61,830 nucleotides of DNA, taken from CAIWHR01 sp035541655. GTDB taxonomy: Bacteria > Pseudomonadota > Gammaproteobacteria > Burkholderiales > Casimicrobiaceae. Shown piece after piece: positions 44,301 to 52,617 of the stretch. A program made the translations under genes and the position numbers. The DNA is taken from contig DATKMY010000138.1 in the NCBI GenBank assembly GCA_035541655.1, forward strand, positions 1 to 61,830, read 5' to 3'. The notes beneath the pieces were generated by a model, which was given only the letters and a program-made list of their open reading frames with translations, had not been told where the DNA came from and did not search any database. Position 1 is the stretch's first letter, and every line of letters begins with the position of its first letter.

Positions 44301-44909
44301 TTACATCGTTCGCGGCGGCGGCGTGTTCGGCGGCGGATAGTTTATCGGGGGAGGCGAATCCACCTGTCCGGGTGGAGTTGGATAGCTCTGCGGATAGCTG
44401 GCAGGCGGATAGTTCGCCGGCGGGTACGAGTAAACCGGCGGACCTGGCGGATGCGGCGCGCGAGAAACCATGTACCCGGGCACCTGATTGCCGCGCGAAT
44501 ACATGCACTGCAGGTACGAAGTGTCGTAGCTGCGCTGCAGTTGAAACGACGAGTAGCCTGCGGTGTTCGCACCGGCCGCGCTGCCGAAGAGCAGGCCCGT
44601 GCCGGCGCCGATTGCGGCACCGTGCCCAGCCTGCCCCGTCACCGCGCCAATGGCGGCGCCGGCGGCCGCGCCGATCGCCGAGGCTACGGCCGCATCCCTC
44701 GCCGCCGAATCCTGGCCGGATTGTCCCGCGTTCGGGCCGCCGATCGAGTTGTATGCGAACTGCCGACAACTCGCGTCGTCGGCCTGAAACTGATCCCAGC
44801 TCTTTTGCGTTCCGGGCATTACGCGGACGGAGGGCCCCGTCGGGACCGTCACACATCCGCCCAGCACGACGAGCGCGGAGAGCGGGAGCAGGAGCGAAAC
44901 CTTCCTCAT
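44301..44909 (-). CDS. glycine-zipper lipoprotein
   Basis: 202 residues. Lipoprotein signal with lipobox VLGGC near residue 19, then SWDQFQADDASCRQFAY, a glycine-zipper region (AIGAAAGAAIGAVTG, then AAIGAGTGLLFGSAAG), and QRSYDTSYLQCMYSRGNQVPG. It ends in a Pro/Tyr-rich tail. Glycine-zipper lipoproteins of this sort are outer-membrane-associated and of unknown function. It starts 18 bases after the next gene's stop, so the two form an operon transcribed leftwards. Confidence 0.85.
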   Translation of the reverse strand: MRKVSLLLPLSALVVLGGCVTVPTGPSVRVMPGTQKSWDQFQADDASCRQFAYNSIGGPNAGQSGQDSAARDAAVASAIGAAAGAAIGAVTGQAGHGAAIGAGTGLLFGSAAGANTAGYSSFQLQRSYDTSYLQCMYSRGNQVPGYMVSRAPHPPGPPVYSYPPANYPPASYPQSYPTPPGQVDSPPPINYPPPNTPPPRTM

Positions 44910-44927
44910 CGCAGGTTCCCTTGTCGA

Positions 44928-45527
44928 TTATTGCGACTGTGGGGGCGCGAGCCTCGGCGCCCCGGGGTCGGTCTGCGGCACCACTTGCATCCACGCCTTC
45001 GAGCAATTTTGGACGTACGGGAAATACCCCGCGGGGTCCGTGCAGTAGTACCAGTACTGATTGGCGGGCACGGCTGCCGGCGACGCGGGCGCGGGCGCGG
45101 CCTGAGAGTAAACATTCACATCCGGGCCGACAAACGCCGAGCCGGATGAAGTGAAAACCGGAACTGCCACCGGGGACCAAACGGGCCACCCACCCCACCA
45201 GAAGGCGGGTGCGCCAAAGGAAACGCTGAATGCCGGGGCCCAGCAACCCCAGCAGCCGCCCCAGCCACCACCGTACCAGCCGCCACCGCGCCAGCCGCCG
45301 CCCCAGCCGCCGCCCCAGCCGCCACCGCGCCAGCCACCGCCCCAGCCGCCACCGCTCCAACTGCCGCCGCCGTGCCAACCGCCCCCACCGCTCCAACTGC
45401 CGCCGCCGCCACCGTGGAAGCCCCCGGCGCCACCGCCCGCACCCCCGCCGCCGCGCTGCGCCAGCGCCGCGCCGCTCACCAGCACGGCAAGCGCGACTCC
45501 GGCAAGTGCAAGACTCAGTTTTTTCAT
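44928..45527 (-). CDS. exported Gly/Trp-repeat protein
   Basis: 199 residues: signal peptide MKKLSLALAGVALAVLVSGAALA, then about 80 residues of Gly/Trp repeats (GGGWGGGWRGGGWG and variants), a hydrophobic aromatic segment (APAFSVSFGAPAFWWGGWPV) and a C-terminal Cys-containing domain (NQYWYYCTDPAGYFPYVQNC, then SKAWMQVVPQ). Strong Shine-Dalgarno GGAGGAATTG. The C-terminal motif is recurrent in betaproteobacterial envelope proteins; function unknown. The repeat is encoded by tandem short units and is likely to vary in length between strains. Confidence 0.8.
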   Translation of the reverse strand: MKKLSLALAGVALAVLVSGAALAQRGGGGAGGGAGGFHGGGGGSWSGGGGWHGGGSWSGGGWGGGWRGGGWGGGWGGGWRGGGWYGGGWGGCWGCWAPAFSVSFGAPAFWWGGWPVWSPVAVPVFTSSGSAFVGPDVNVYSQAAPAPASPAAVPANQYWYYCTDPAGYFPYVQNCSKAWMQVVPQTDPGAPRLAPPQSQ

Positions 45528-45789
45528 CAATTCCTCCGCTCGAGATCCCCGAATCCTAGGTTCGACGCACGCTCGCGATCGGAGTTCCGGTCCTCGGCCC
45601 GGAGGCGCGCAACCTCGGCTCCCAAGCCTCCTGCGACCATATCGTACGCCTTTCCGGCATCGGCCCCGTATCGGGCTCCTCCCCAAGGAAACGCCGTAGC
45701 GCCGGGAGAGGTTGACGCCGGCCGGCGACTCGAAACATCCGGAAACACCTCCCTGCGTTCGAATCGACAACGCAGGATCTATGCGCCCG

Positions 45790-47565
45790 TCATCTGCCCT
45801 GCGCCTGCCGCTGTCGGACCAGATCGATGTCGACGTATTTCCAGTACGTCTGAAAGATCTGCGGACGATAGCCCAGGAGCCAAGGCTGCACGTAGTCGTT
45901 TTCGAGTCGAAAAATCGCGGGAATGATCGGCACGTAGGTCTTCGCGATTTCCGACATCCTGCGCGCGTTGGCGATCTGTTCGGCGTCGCGTCCGCTGCGC
46001 AGGTACTCCTCCATCGCGCGATCGTACTCGGGGGAGCTGAATCGGCTCGCATTGACGGCCGGCGGTTCCTTTCCGTAGAGCTGCTGGAGCTCCGCATAGC
46101 CGGACGGGATCCCGCCGTAGCCGCCGAAATAGAGCTGGAACTTCCCGGCCTCGAGATCCTTGATCGCATCCTGGAACGGAGTCAGTCGATAGTTCATCCG
46201 CAATCCGATCGCGTCCATGTCCCTTTTCCACTGCGTCTGGATCTCGCGCGAGATCGCGCTGGTCCGCAGCAACAGCGTCAGGGTTAGCGGTTTGCCGTCG
46301 AGCGCGCGCCGATAGCCGTCGGGGTCGCGCTTGTCGTAGCCGAAGCGATCGAGCAGCGCATTGGCAGCGCGCGGATCGTGCGCGGGACGTGGCGCGAACT
46401 CCGGATCGTGACCGGTGACGCCCGGAGGGACGAGCTGGTTCGCGGGAAGCGCGAGCCCCGCGTAGAGCACTTTGATCAGGTTCCCGACGTCGAACCCAAG
46501 GGCGATCGCGCGGCGCAGCGCGATCCGATCGTTGGCCATTCCCCCGATCACGGCGTCGGCAACGTTGACGTAGATCGAGAAGAGGTAGGGCTCGGGCACG
46601 GCAAGGCGGACGATGCCGCGCGCCGCATACTCCGGCTTCAGCGCGTTGCCGTCCAGCAGGCGCGACGCGATCTCGCCGCGCAGCGCGATGACGTCGAGGC
46701 GGCTGCGGTCGAATTCGAGGAGACGCGTTACGTCTTCCTCGATTACGTTGATCTCGACGACTCCGATCTGCGGCAGCGATTTGCCGCGCATCTCCTTGAC
46801 CATCGGTGCGAATGCGGGATTCGCGCTTTCGGGAAAGGTCACGCTGCGGTAGCCCGGGTTGGCCTCGAGCACGACGCGCGAGCCGCGCTTCCACGCGCGG
46901 AGGCGATACGGGCCGGTGCCTACCGGCCTTTCGCGAATGTCGCCGCCGGCCGCCTCGACGACCTCGCGCGCCGCGACGCGCGTCGTCAGGAAATTCTGGA
47001 TGTTGGGATAGTTCACCTCCCTGAGCTTCAGCTGAATGGTGTATTTGTCGAGCGCACGCAGGCCCGCGATCGGTCGATCGTAGTCGAGCTTTGCGCCGCC
47101 TTGGCGCGCCGCGTCGATCACATCGCGCGCGCCGACGATCAGATCCGCGACGATCGGATCGCCACCGCGTCGCAGATTCGGATCCAGCCAGCGCTTGAGC
47201 GAATACACGAAGTCGTCCGCGGTGACTTCGCGCGGCCTTCCGCGAAACGCCGGATCGTCGGTGAAGAAGATGCCGGGCTTGACGCGCATCGTCCAGGTCT
47301 TTCCGCCGTCGGTGATCTCTGGGAGCGCGGTTGCCTCCACCGGCGTGAGCTTGGTGGGCGAGGCGAGGTAGTCCCATTCGTAGAGCCCCTCGAAGATCGC
47401 AGTGAGCACGTCGAACGAGGGACTGTCGTTGTACTGGTGCGGATCGAGCGTCTCGATGTCCGCAGAGGCGATCCGTAGGATCTTGTTCGGGTCGGCGGCA
47501 GCCCACACCCCGCCCGCCGCGAGCGCGAAGGCGATCGCGACGACGAATCGAATCGTCGCGCTCAC
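45790..47565 (-). CDS. extracellular solute-binding protein family 5 (peptide/nickel-type)
   Basis: The 591-residue periplasmic binding protein starts with GTG at 47565, with GGAGG five bases upstream. A signal peptide (VSATIRFVVAIAFALAAGG, cleavage at VWA) precedes a long type-II fold: ILRIASADIETLDPHQYND, VTADDFVYSLKRWLDPNLR, RPVGTGPYRLRAW and ALRRAIALGFDVGNLIK. Relatives bind oligopeptides, nickel or opines. No permease or ATPase gene is adjacent, so it is an orphan binding protein here. The 262 bases upstream of it toward the Gly/Trp gene hold no clear gene. Confidence 0.88.
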   Translation of the reverse strand: MSATIRFVVAIAFALAAGGVWAAADPNKILRIASADIETLDPHQYNDSPSFDVLTAIFEGLYEWDYLASPTKLTPVEATALPEITDGGKTWTMRVKPGIFFTDDPAFRGRPREVTADDFVYSLKRWLDPNLRRGGDPIVADLIVGARDVIDAARQGGAKLDYDRPIAGLRALDKYTIQLKLREVNYPNIQNFLTTRVAAREVVEAAGGDIRERPVGTGPYRLRAWKRGSRVVLEANPGYRSVTFPESANPAFAPMVKEMRGKSLPQIGVVEINVIEEDVTRLLEFDRSRLDVIALRGEIASRLLDGNALKPEYAARGIVRLAVPEPYLFSIYVNVADAVIGGMANDRIALRRAIALGFDVGNLIKVLYAGLALPANQLVPPGVTGHDPEFAPRPAHDPRAANALLDRFGYDKRDPDGYRRALDGKPLTLTLLLRTSAISREIQTQWKRDMDAIGLRMNYRLTPFQDAIKDLEAGKFQLYFGGYGGIPSGYAELQQLYGKEPPAVNASRFSSPEYDRAMEEYLRSGRDAEQIANARRMSEIAKTYVPIIPAIFRLENDYVQPWLLGYRPQIFQTYWKYVDIDLVRQRQAQGR

Positions 47566-47623
47566 GCACGCCTCCGCGCGTCTGACTTCACGCATTCCGC
47601 TCGTTCGCCGTTGCGCAAGCCGA

Positions 47624-48529
47624 TCATGCGAGACCCCATTTCTCGTTCGCGAAGCGCTCGGAGAGGAAGTCCGCGAACGCGCGCACTTTCGCCGACAGGT
47701 GCCGCCGGCTGGGATAGACAACGTAGATCGGCAACGGCGGCGACTCGAACTCACGTAGGATCGGCTGCAACCTCCCCGCGCGCAGATCGGGCGCAGAGAT
47801 GAAATCGGGCTCGCGAGAAATCCCGATCCCCTCTGCGGCGAGCCCGACGAGAAAGCGTCCGTTGTTCGAGTGCACCGATCCGTCGATGCGCACGCTGCGC
47901 TCGCCTCCCTTCGGATCGCGAAACGTCCAGACGTTGCGCGTGGGCAGGTACTCGTAACTCAGGCACTTGTGCTTCGCGAGCTCCTCGGGCTCGCGCGGCT
48001 CGCCGTGACGCTCGAGGTAGGACGGCGCGGCGCAGCAGAGCACGCGCGTCGCGCCAACCCTGCGGGCGACGACGTTCTGACTGCCGGCTCCCCCGATGCG
48101 CACCGCGAGATCGAACCCCTCGTCGACCAGATCGACGAAGCGTTCGGAGAGCTCCACGTCGAAGCGCATTTGCGGATGGCGAGCTGCGAACGCGGCGATC
48201 GCGGGCGCGAGATGCCGCGAGCCGAACGTCGCCGAGCACGTAAGGCGCAGCGTACCGCGCGGCACGACCGACGCGGAAGTGACGGCCATCTCGGCCTCTT
48301 CGAGGTCGGCCAGGAGCTGGACGCTGCGATCGAAGAATGCCTGTCCGCTTTCGGTGAGCGAGAGACGTCGGGTCGTCCGGTTGAGAAGGCGGACGTTGAG
48401 GTGAGCCTCGAGCTCCGCCACCTGCCGCGAGACCGCCGAGACGGACACGCCCATCCGCTCGGCCGCGCGAGCGAAGCTGCCGGCCTCGACGACGCGAGAG
48501 AAGGCCGTTATCGACGCGAATCTATCCAT
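47624..48529 (-). CDS. LysR-family transcriptional regulator
   Basis: 301 residues. The N-terminal winged helix-turn-helix (FSRVVEAGSFARAAERMGVS, then VSAVSRQVAELEAHLNVRLL) is followed by the LysR substrate-binding domain with the CrgA-like openings RGTLRLTCSATFGSRHLAPA and DLAVRIGGAGSQNVVAR. It is divergent from the DoxX gene; an AT-rich palindrome lies between them, so autoregulation and control of the DoxX/dioxygenase genes are likely. Confidence 0.92.
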   Translation of the reverse strand: MDRFASITAFSRVVEAGSFARAAERMGVSVSAVSRQVAELEAHLNVRLLNRTTRRLSLTESGQAFFDRSVQLLADLEEAEMAVTSASVVPRGTLRLTCSATFGSRHLAPAIAAFAARHPQMRFDVELSERFVDLVDEGFDLAVRIGGAGSQNVVARRVGATRVLCCAAPSYLERHGEPREPEELAKHKCLSYEYLPTRNVWTFRDPKGGERSVRIDGSVHSNNGRFLVGLAAEGIGISREPDFISAPDLRAGRLQPILREFESPPLPIYVVYPSRRHLSAKVRAFADFLSERFANEKWGLA

Positions 48530-48537
48530 CTCGTATT

Positions 48538-48560
48538 ATTATTGCATAAATCACAATAAT
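48538..48560. promoter_or_regulatory. AT-rich palindrome, likely LysR-type operator
   Basis: ATTATTG (48538-48544) and CAATAAT (48554-48560) form a perfect inverted repeat with nine bases between. Immediately before the divergent LysR start (48529), and in the only strongly AT-rich stretch of the neighbourhood. Size and symmetry match the T-N11-A type LysR site. Confidence 0.6.
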
Positions 48561-48657
48561 GTTTCATCTTGTTCGCTATTTATCTCCGTTTAAGCAATCT
48601 TCATCATTCGGTCCGTTGCGCCTCAGCGCGCACCCACACACTCATCAGGAGCTGACC

Positions 48658-49077
48658 ATGACCGATTCCCGTAATGCCGCCGTCGCCGCGCTGCTGCTTC
48701 GCGTGTCGCTCGGGACGATGTTTGTCGCCCACGCTCTGCTCAAGTACTTCGCGTTCACGCTGCCCGGTACCGCGCAGTTCTTCGAGTCCCTCGGGCTGCC
48801 TGGCGCCCTCGGGTACGCGACGTTTGCCGCCGAGCTGGTCGGTGGCGTCATGTTGATTGCCGGCGTGCACGCGCGCGCCGTTTCCCTCGCGCTGCTGCCG
48901 ATCCTGCTCGGCGCCACCTGGGCGCATTCGGGCAACGGCTGGCTCTTCACTTCGCCGAAGGGTGGCTGGGAATACCCGGCGTTCTGGACGTTGACGCTCG
49001 TCGTCCAGGCGCTCCTCGGCGACGGCGCGTATGCGCTGCGTCCGTCTGGCCGTGTGGCACGGCTGCAAGCTGCGTGA
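48658..49077 (+). CDS. DoxX-family membrane protein
   Basis: The 139-residue protein has four membrane helices of the DoxX/TQO-small-subunit family (LLLRVSLGTMFVAHALLKYF, LPGALGYATFAAELVGGVML, LALLPILLGATWAHSGNGW, FWTLTLVVQALLGDGAYAL). ATG at 48658 with AGGAG upstream. DoxX proteins are linked to quinone or sulfur redox reactions, but the role of this group is unsettled. It is likely co-transcribed with the dioxygenase gene and under the divergent LysR regulator. Confidence 0.88.
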   Translation: MTDSRNAAVAALLLRVSLGTMFVAHALLKYFAFTLPGTAQFFESLGLPGALGYATFAAELVGGVMLIAGVHARAVSLALLPILLGATWAHSGNGWLFTSPKGGWEYPAFWTLTLVVQALLGDGAYALRPSGRVARLQAA

Positions 49078-49161
49078 TCGGTTAAGGTGACGGGGGATCG
49101 GCGGCGTTGAAGCCGGTCCCCTCCGCCTCCATTACAAATGCCATCTCCAAAAAGAGCCGTC

Positions 49162-49965
49162 ATGTCCCGCTTGCCCGCCCTCTTCCTGTCGCACGGCTCG
49201 CCGATGAACGGCATCGAAGTCACGCCGTCCAGCCGGGCCTGGGCGAATCTCGGTCGCGAGCTGCCGCGCCCGCGGGCCGTGCTGGTCGCCTCCGCGCACT
49301 GGGAAAGCGAGGTGCCGACGCTCTCGGGCAATGCGAAGCCCGAAACCATTCACGACTTCGGCGGATTTCCCGACGCGCTGTTCCAGATTCGCTATCCGGC
49401 GCCCGGCGCGCCGGAGCTCGCGGCGCAGGCCGTCGAGCTGTTAAAGGCTGCGGGAATCGCCGCCGGCGTCAACGGCTGCCGGGGTCTCGATCACGGCGCG
49501 TGGGTACCGCTCAAATGGATGTACGCCGACGCGGATGTCCCGGTGGTACAGATTTCGCTGCAGCCCGAGCGGGGGACGGCGCACCACGTCGAGCTCGGAC
49601 GCGCGCTCGCACCTCTCGCCGAAAACGACGTGCTCATCGTCGGCTCGGGACATGCGACGCACAACCTGCGCGACTGGATGACGAACCCGCGCCGCCCGCA
49701 ACCCCTGCGCTACGCGCAAGAATTCGCGGACTGGCTGCACGAGCGCCTCGCCGCAGGCGACACGGACGCGCTGATCGCCTATCGCGAACGGGCGCCCGAA
49801 GCTAGACGCGCACATCCGACCGACGAGCACTTCCTGCCGCTGCTCGTCGCGTGGGGTGCCGCAGGCGAAGGCGCGCGCGCCGAGCGCATGTCGACTGGGA
49901 TCGACGGCGGCGCGCTCGTCAACGACTCGTACAAATTTCTCGCGGCAAGCACCCGCGCGCATTGA
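49162..49965 (+). CDS. LigB-type extradiol ring-cleavage dioxygenase family (DODA/YgiD-like)
   Basis: 267 residues from the ATG at 49162 (MSRLPALFLSHGSPMNGIEV); a start at 49138 is possible. Zinc/iron ligand candidates are His in FLSHGSP, HDFGGFP, LDHGAWVPL and HPTDEHFLPLL. The family includes DOPA-cleaving dioxygenases and E. coli YgiD. Follows doxX by 85 bases on the same strand. The arrangement LysR, DoxX, LigB-like is common in proteobacteria and is often near pirin, as here. Confidence 0.88.
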   Translation: MSRLPALFLSHGSPMNGIEVTPSSRAWANLGRELPRPRAVLVASAHWESEVPTLSGNAKPETIHDFGGFPDALFQIRYPAPGAPELAAQAVELLKAAGIAAGVNGCRGLDHGAWVPLKWMYADADVPVVQISLQPERGTAHHVELGRALAPLAENDVLIVGSGHATHNLRDWMTNPRRPQPLRYAQEFADWLHERLAAGDTDALIAYRERAPEARRAHPTDEHFLPLLVAWGAAGEGARAERMSTGIDGGALVNDSYKFLAASTRAH

Positions 49966-50005
49966 CGTGTCGGCGCGACCGCGCGCCTCGGCCCATGCGC
50001 CGTTG

Positions 50006-51601
50006 TCACGAACTGCACGACAGCATCGAGCAGCCGGCCTTGTGCCGCGCCCAATCGGGGCGGCGTTCGGCGAATCGCTCGCAGCCGGGTTGGTCGTCGT
50101 AGGGGCGGCGCAGCACGGCGAGGAGCTCGTCGATGCCCGAGGGGTCACCCCGCTCGGCACGGTCGATCGCCTGTTGCGCGAGAAAGTTGCGCAGCACGTA
50201 GCGCGGGTTGACGGCGCGCATCCCGGCGCGACGTTCTTCGGGCGGCCGAGCCTCCAGTCGCACTCGCGCCACGTAGCGCGAGAGCCAGTCGAGAAGCGCG
50301 GGCTCGGCCTCTCGCCGCTTCGCTTCGTCGTAGAACGCCTGGCCGAACGGTGCGAGCGCGGGCGCTTCGAGATCGACGTCGGAAAGCGCGCGGAAGAATA
50401 GCGTCATGTCGACTTCGGCCGCTTGCAGCAACCCGCAGAGCTCCTGCACCAGATCGCGATCACCGTTCCTCCACTCGACCAGTCCCAGCTTCGCGGCAAA
50501 GTTCGCACGCTCGCTCTCGCCATAGACGATGCCGTAGCGCTCGAGCCCCGCATACAGGGAATCGGTGGAGGCGAAGACCGGGCCGAGGGCATTGGCGAAC
50601 TGCTCGACGTTCCAGTATGCGATCTGCGCCTGATGGCCGAAACGGTAGCGGCGCCCGTGCGCGTCGGTCGTGTTCGGCGTCCAATCGAGATCGAAGTTGT
50701 CGATCCAGCCATAGGGGCCGTAGTCGATCGTGAGACCGAGCACCGACAGGTTGTCCGTGTTCATGACGCCGTGCACGAAGCCCACGCGCATCCAGTGCGC
50801 GACGAGGCGCGCAGTCCGCTCGCACACCTCGACGAACCACGCGCCGCGCTGCGCCTCGGTCAGCGGCGCGTCGCCGGCAGCGACCGCATTGTCGCCCCGC
50901 GCGACCAGATGCGGGAAATCGCGGCGGATCGTGAAGTCGACGAGCTGCGCGACGAGCGTCGCGTCGCCGCGCGATGCCGGAAGCTCGAAGTTGCCGACGC
51001 GGATGAACGACGGCGCCACACGACAGACGATCGCGCCCGGCTCCGCGCGCGGATGGCCGTCGTAGAACATGTCGCGGATCACGTCCTCGCCGGTCGCGAC
51101 GAGGCAGAGCGCACGCGTGGTCGGAACACCGAGGTGATGCATCGCTTCGCTGCACAGGAATTCGCGGATCGACGAGCGCAGCACGGCTCGTCCGTCGGCG
51201 CTCCGCGAGTACGGCGTCTTGCCTGCGCCTTTTAGCTGCAGCTCCCAGCGCTCGCCCGCGGCGTTGATCGTCTCGCCGAGCGTGATCGCGCGGCCGTCTC
51301 CGAGCTGGCCGGCCCATTGCCCGAACTGGTGCCCGCCGTAGTTGGCGGCGTAGGGCTGCATCCCGTCGATGAGCGCGTTGCCGCCGAAGACCTGCGCGAA
51401 CGCGGGGGAGGCGATCGTCGCCTCGTCGATGCCGAGCATCGCCGCGACGTCGCGCGAATAGGCGATCAGCCGCGGGGCTGCGACCGGAGTCGGATGGACG
51501 CGCGAGAAGAGGGCACCGTGAACCTGGCGCAGCCGCGGTCCCGTCTCCGGATCGGCGGGCAACTCGCGCACGAAGCGGTTGTCGAAGCGCAGCGACTGCA
51601 T
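50006..51601 (-). CDS. selO: protein adenylyltransferase SelO
   Basis: 531 residues. The pseudokinase-like enzyme transfers AMP to protein Ser/Thr/Tyr in the redox response. Features: ANYGGHQFGQWAGQLGDG near residue 90, KGAGKTPYSRSADGRAVLR, HGVMNTDNLSVLGLTIDYG near 255, and the C-terminal redox Cys pair CSMLSCSS. Length and ending are standard. Convergent with the dioxygenase and divergent from the pirin gene. Confidence 0.95.
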   Translation of the reverse strand: MQSLRFDNRFVRELPADPETGPRLRQVHGALFSRVHPTPVAAPRLIAYSRDVAAMLGIDEATIASPAFAQVFGGNALIDGMQPYAANYGGHQFGQWAGQLGDGRAITLGETINAAGERWELQLKGAGKTPYSRSADGRAVLRSSIREFLCSEAMHHLGVPTTRALCLVATGEDVIRDMFYDGHPRAEPGAIVCRVAPSFIRVGNFELPASRGDATLVAQLVDFTIRRDFPHLVARGDNAVAAGDAPLTEAQRGAWFVEVCERTARLVAHWMRVGFVHGVMNTDNLSVLGLTIDYGPYGWIDNFDLDWTPNTTDAHGRRYRFGHQAQIAYWNVEQFANALGPVFASTDSLYAGLERYGIVYGESERANFAAKLGLVEWRNGDRDLVQELCGLLQAAEVDMTLFFRALSDVDLEAPALAPFGQAFYDEAKRREAEPALLDWLSRYVARVRLEARPPEERRAGMRAVNPRYVLRNFLAQQAIDRAERGDPSGIDELLAVLRRPYDDQPGCERFAERRPDWARHKAGCSMLSCSS

Positions 51602-51645
51602 CCGATCGATTATAGTGGAGCGACCTGACCCGTGAAGGAGCCGCG

Positions 51646-52521
51646 ATGTCCACTCCCGAGCTGATTCGCCCGCGCCTGAGGGATCTCGGCGGCGGCTTCA
51701 CGGTGCGGCGGCTTCTGCCGTCGCTGCCAACGCAGAGCGTCGGACCCTTCGTGTTCTTCGACCACATGGGCCCGATCACGACGCGGCCCGGGGACAATCA
51801 CGACGTGCGTCCGCATCCGCACATCGGGCTCTCCACCGTGACGTACCTCTTCGACGGAGCGATCCTGCATCGGGACAGCCTCGGGTCGGTGCAGCGGATC
51901 GAACCGGGCGCGATCAACTGGATGACGGCAGGAAGCGGGATCGTCCATTCGGAGCGTGCGCCCGAAGACCTGCGCGACAAGACGTACGGCATGCACGGCT
52001 TGCAGCTCTGGGCGGCGCTCCCGAAGCCGCTCGAGGAGACCGATCCGGCGTTCTTCCATACGCCGGCGGCGAAGCTGCCAACGTGGTCGCAGCCGGGAAT
52101 TCGCGCACGCGTGCTGATCGGCAACGCGTTCGGCCTCGCCTCACCGGTGAAGACCTATTCGGCCACGCTTTACGTCGACATCGCGGCGGGTGCGGAGGCG
52201 GCGCTCAGGCTGCCGAGCGATCCGTCGCATCCGCGCTTCGAGCGTGCCGTCTACAGCGTCGATCATCCGATCGTCGTCGACGGCGCCGATGTGCCGTCGT
52301 TCACGATGGCTGTGCTCGCACCGGGCACGGACACGACGATCGTTGCGCCGCGCGGCGCGCGCTACGTCGTGATCGGCGGCGAGCCGCTCGACGGCCAACG
52401 CACCCTGTGGTGGAACTTCGTATCGTCGTCGAAAGAGCGGATCGAGCGCGCGAAGGCGGACTGGCAGGCGCAGCGGATGGGCAGCATACCCGGGGAGCAC
52501 GAATGGATTCCGTTGCCGTGA
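51646..52521 (+). CDS. pirin-family protein
   Basis: The 291-residue bicupin has the metal ligands of pirin: HPHIGLSTVTYLF near residue 61 and SGIVHSERAP near 107. The C-terminal cupin ends near EWIPLP. The family contains quercetinase-like and redox-regulatory members. ATG with GAAGGAG upstream. Convergent with the S10 peptidase; a short hairpin lies between them. Confidence 0.93.
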   Translation: MSTPELIRPRLRDLGGGFTVRRLLPSLPTQSVGPFVFFDHMGPITTRPGDNHDVRPHPHIGLSTVTYLFDGAILHRDSLGSVQRIEPGAINWMTAGSGIVHSERAPEDLRDKTYGMHGLQLWAALPKPLEETDPAFFHTPAAKLPTWSQPGIRARVLIGNAFGLASPVKTYSATLYVDIAAGAEAALRLPSDPSHPRFERAVYSVDHPIVVDGADVPSFTMAVLAPGTDTTIVAPRGARYVVIGGEPLDGQRTLWWNFVSSSKERIERAKADWQAQRMGSIPGEHEWIPLP

Positions 52522-52601
52522 CGGTGCGCGGCTGACGCGAGCGCAGGCGATCCCGCGCGCACCTCGGGCGCCGTTCCCGGTGCCGTGCCCGATGTCGCTT
52601 T

Positions 52602-52616
52602 GCCCCGCCGTGGGGC
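52602..52616. terminator. short hairpin between convergent pirin and peptidase genes
   Basis: GCCCC (52602-52606) and GGGGC (52612-52616) can pair around a five-base loop, one base before the peptidase stop. No T run; low confidence. Confidence 0.3.
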
Positions 52617-52617
52617 G

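Noticed and set aside
45230..45460. Pro-rich plus-strand frames and a microsatellite-like array
   Set aside because: They are the reverse complement of the Gly/Trp repeat gene, which has a signal peptide and a strong Shine-Dalgarno.
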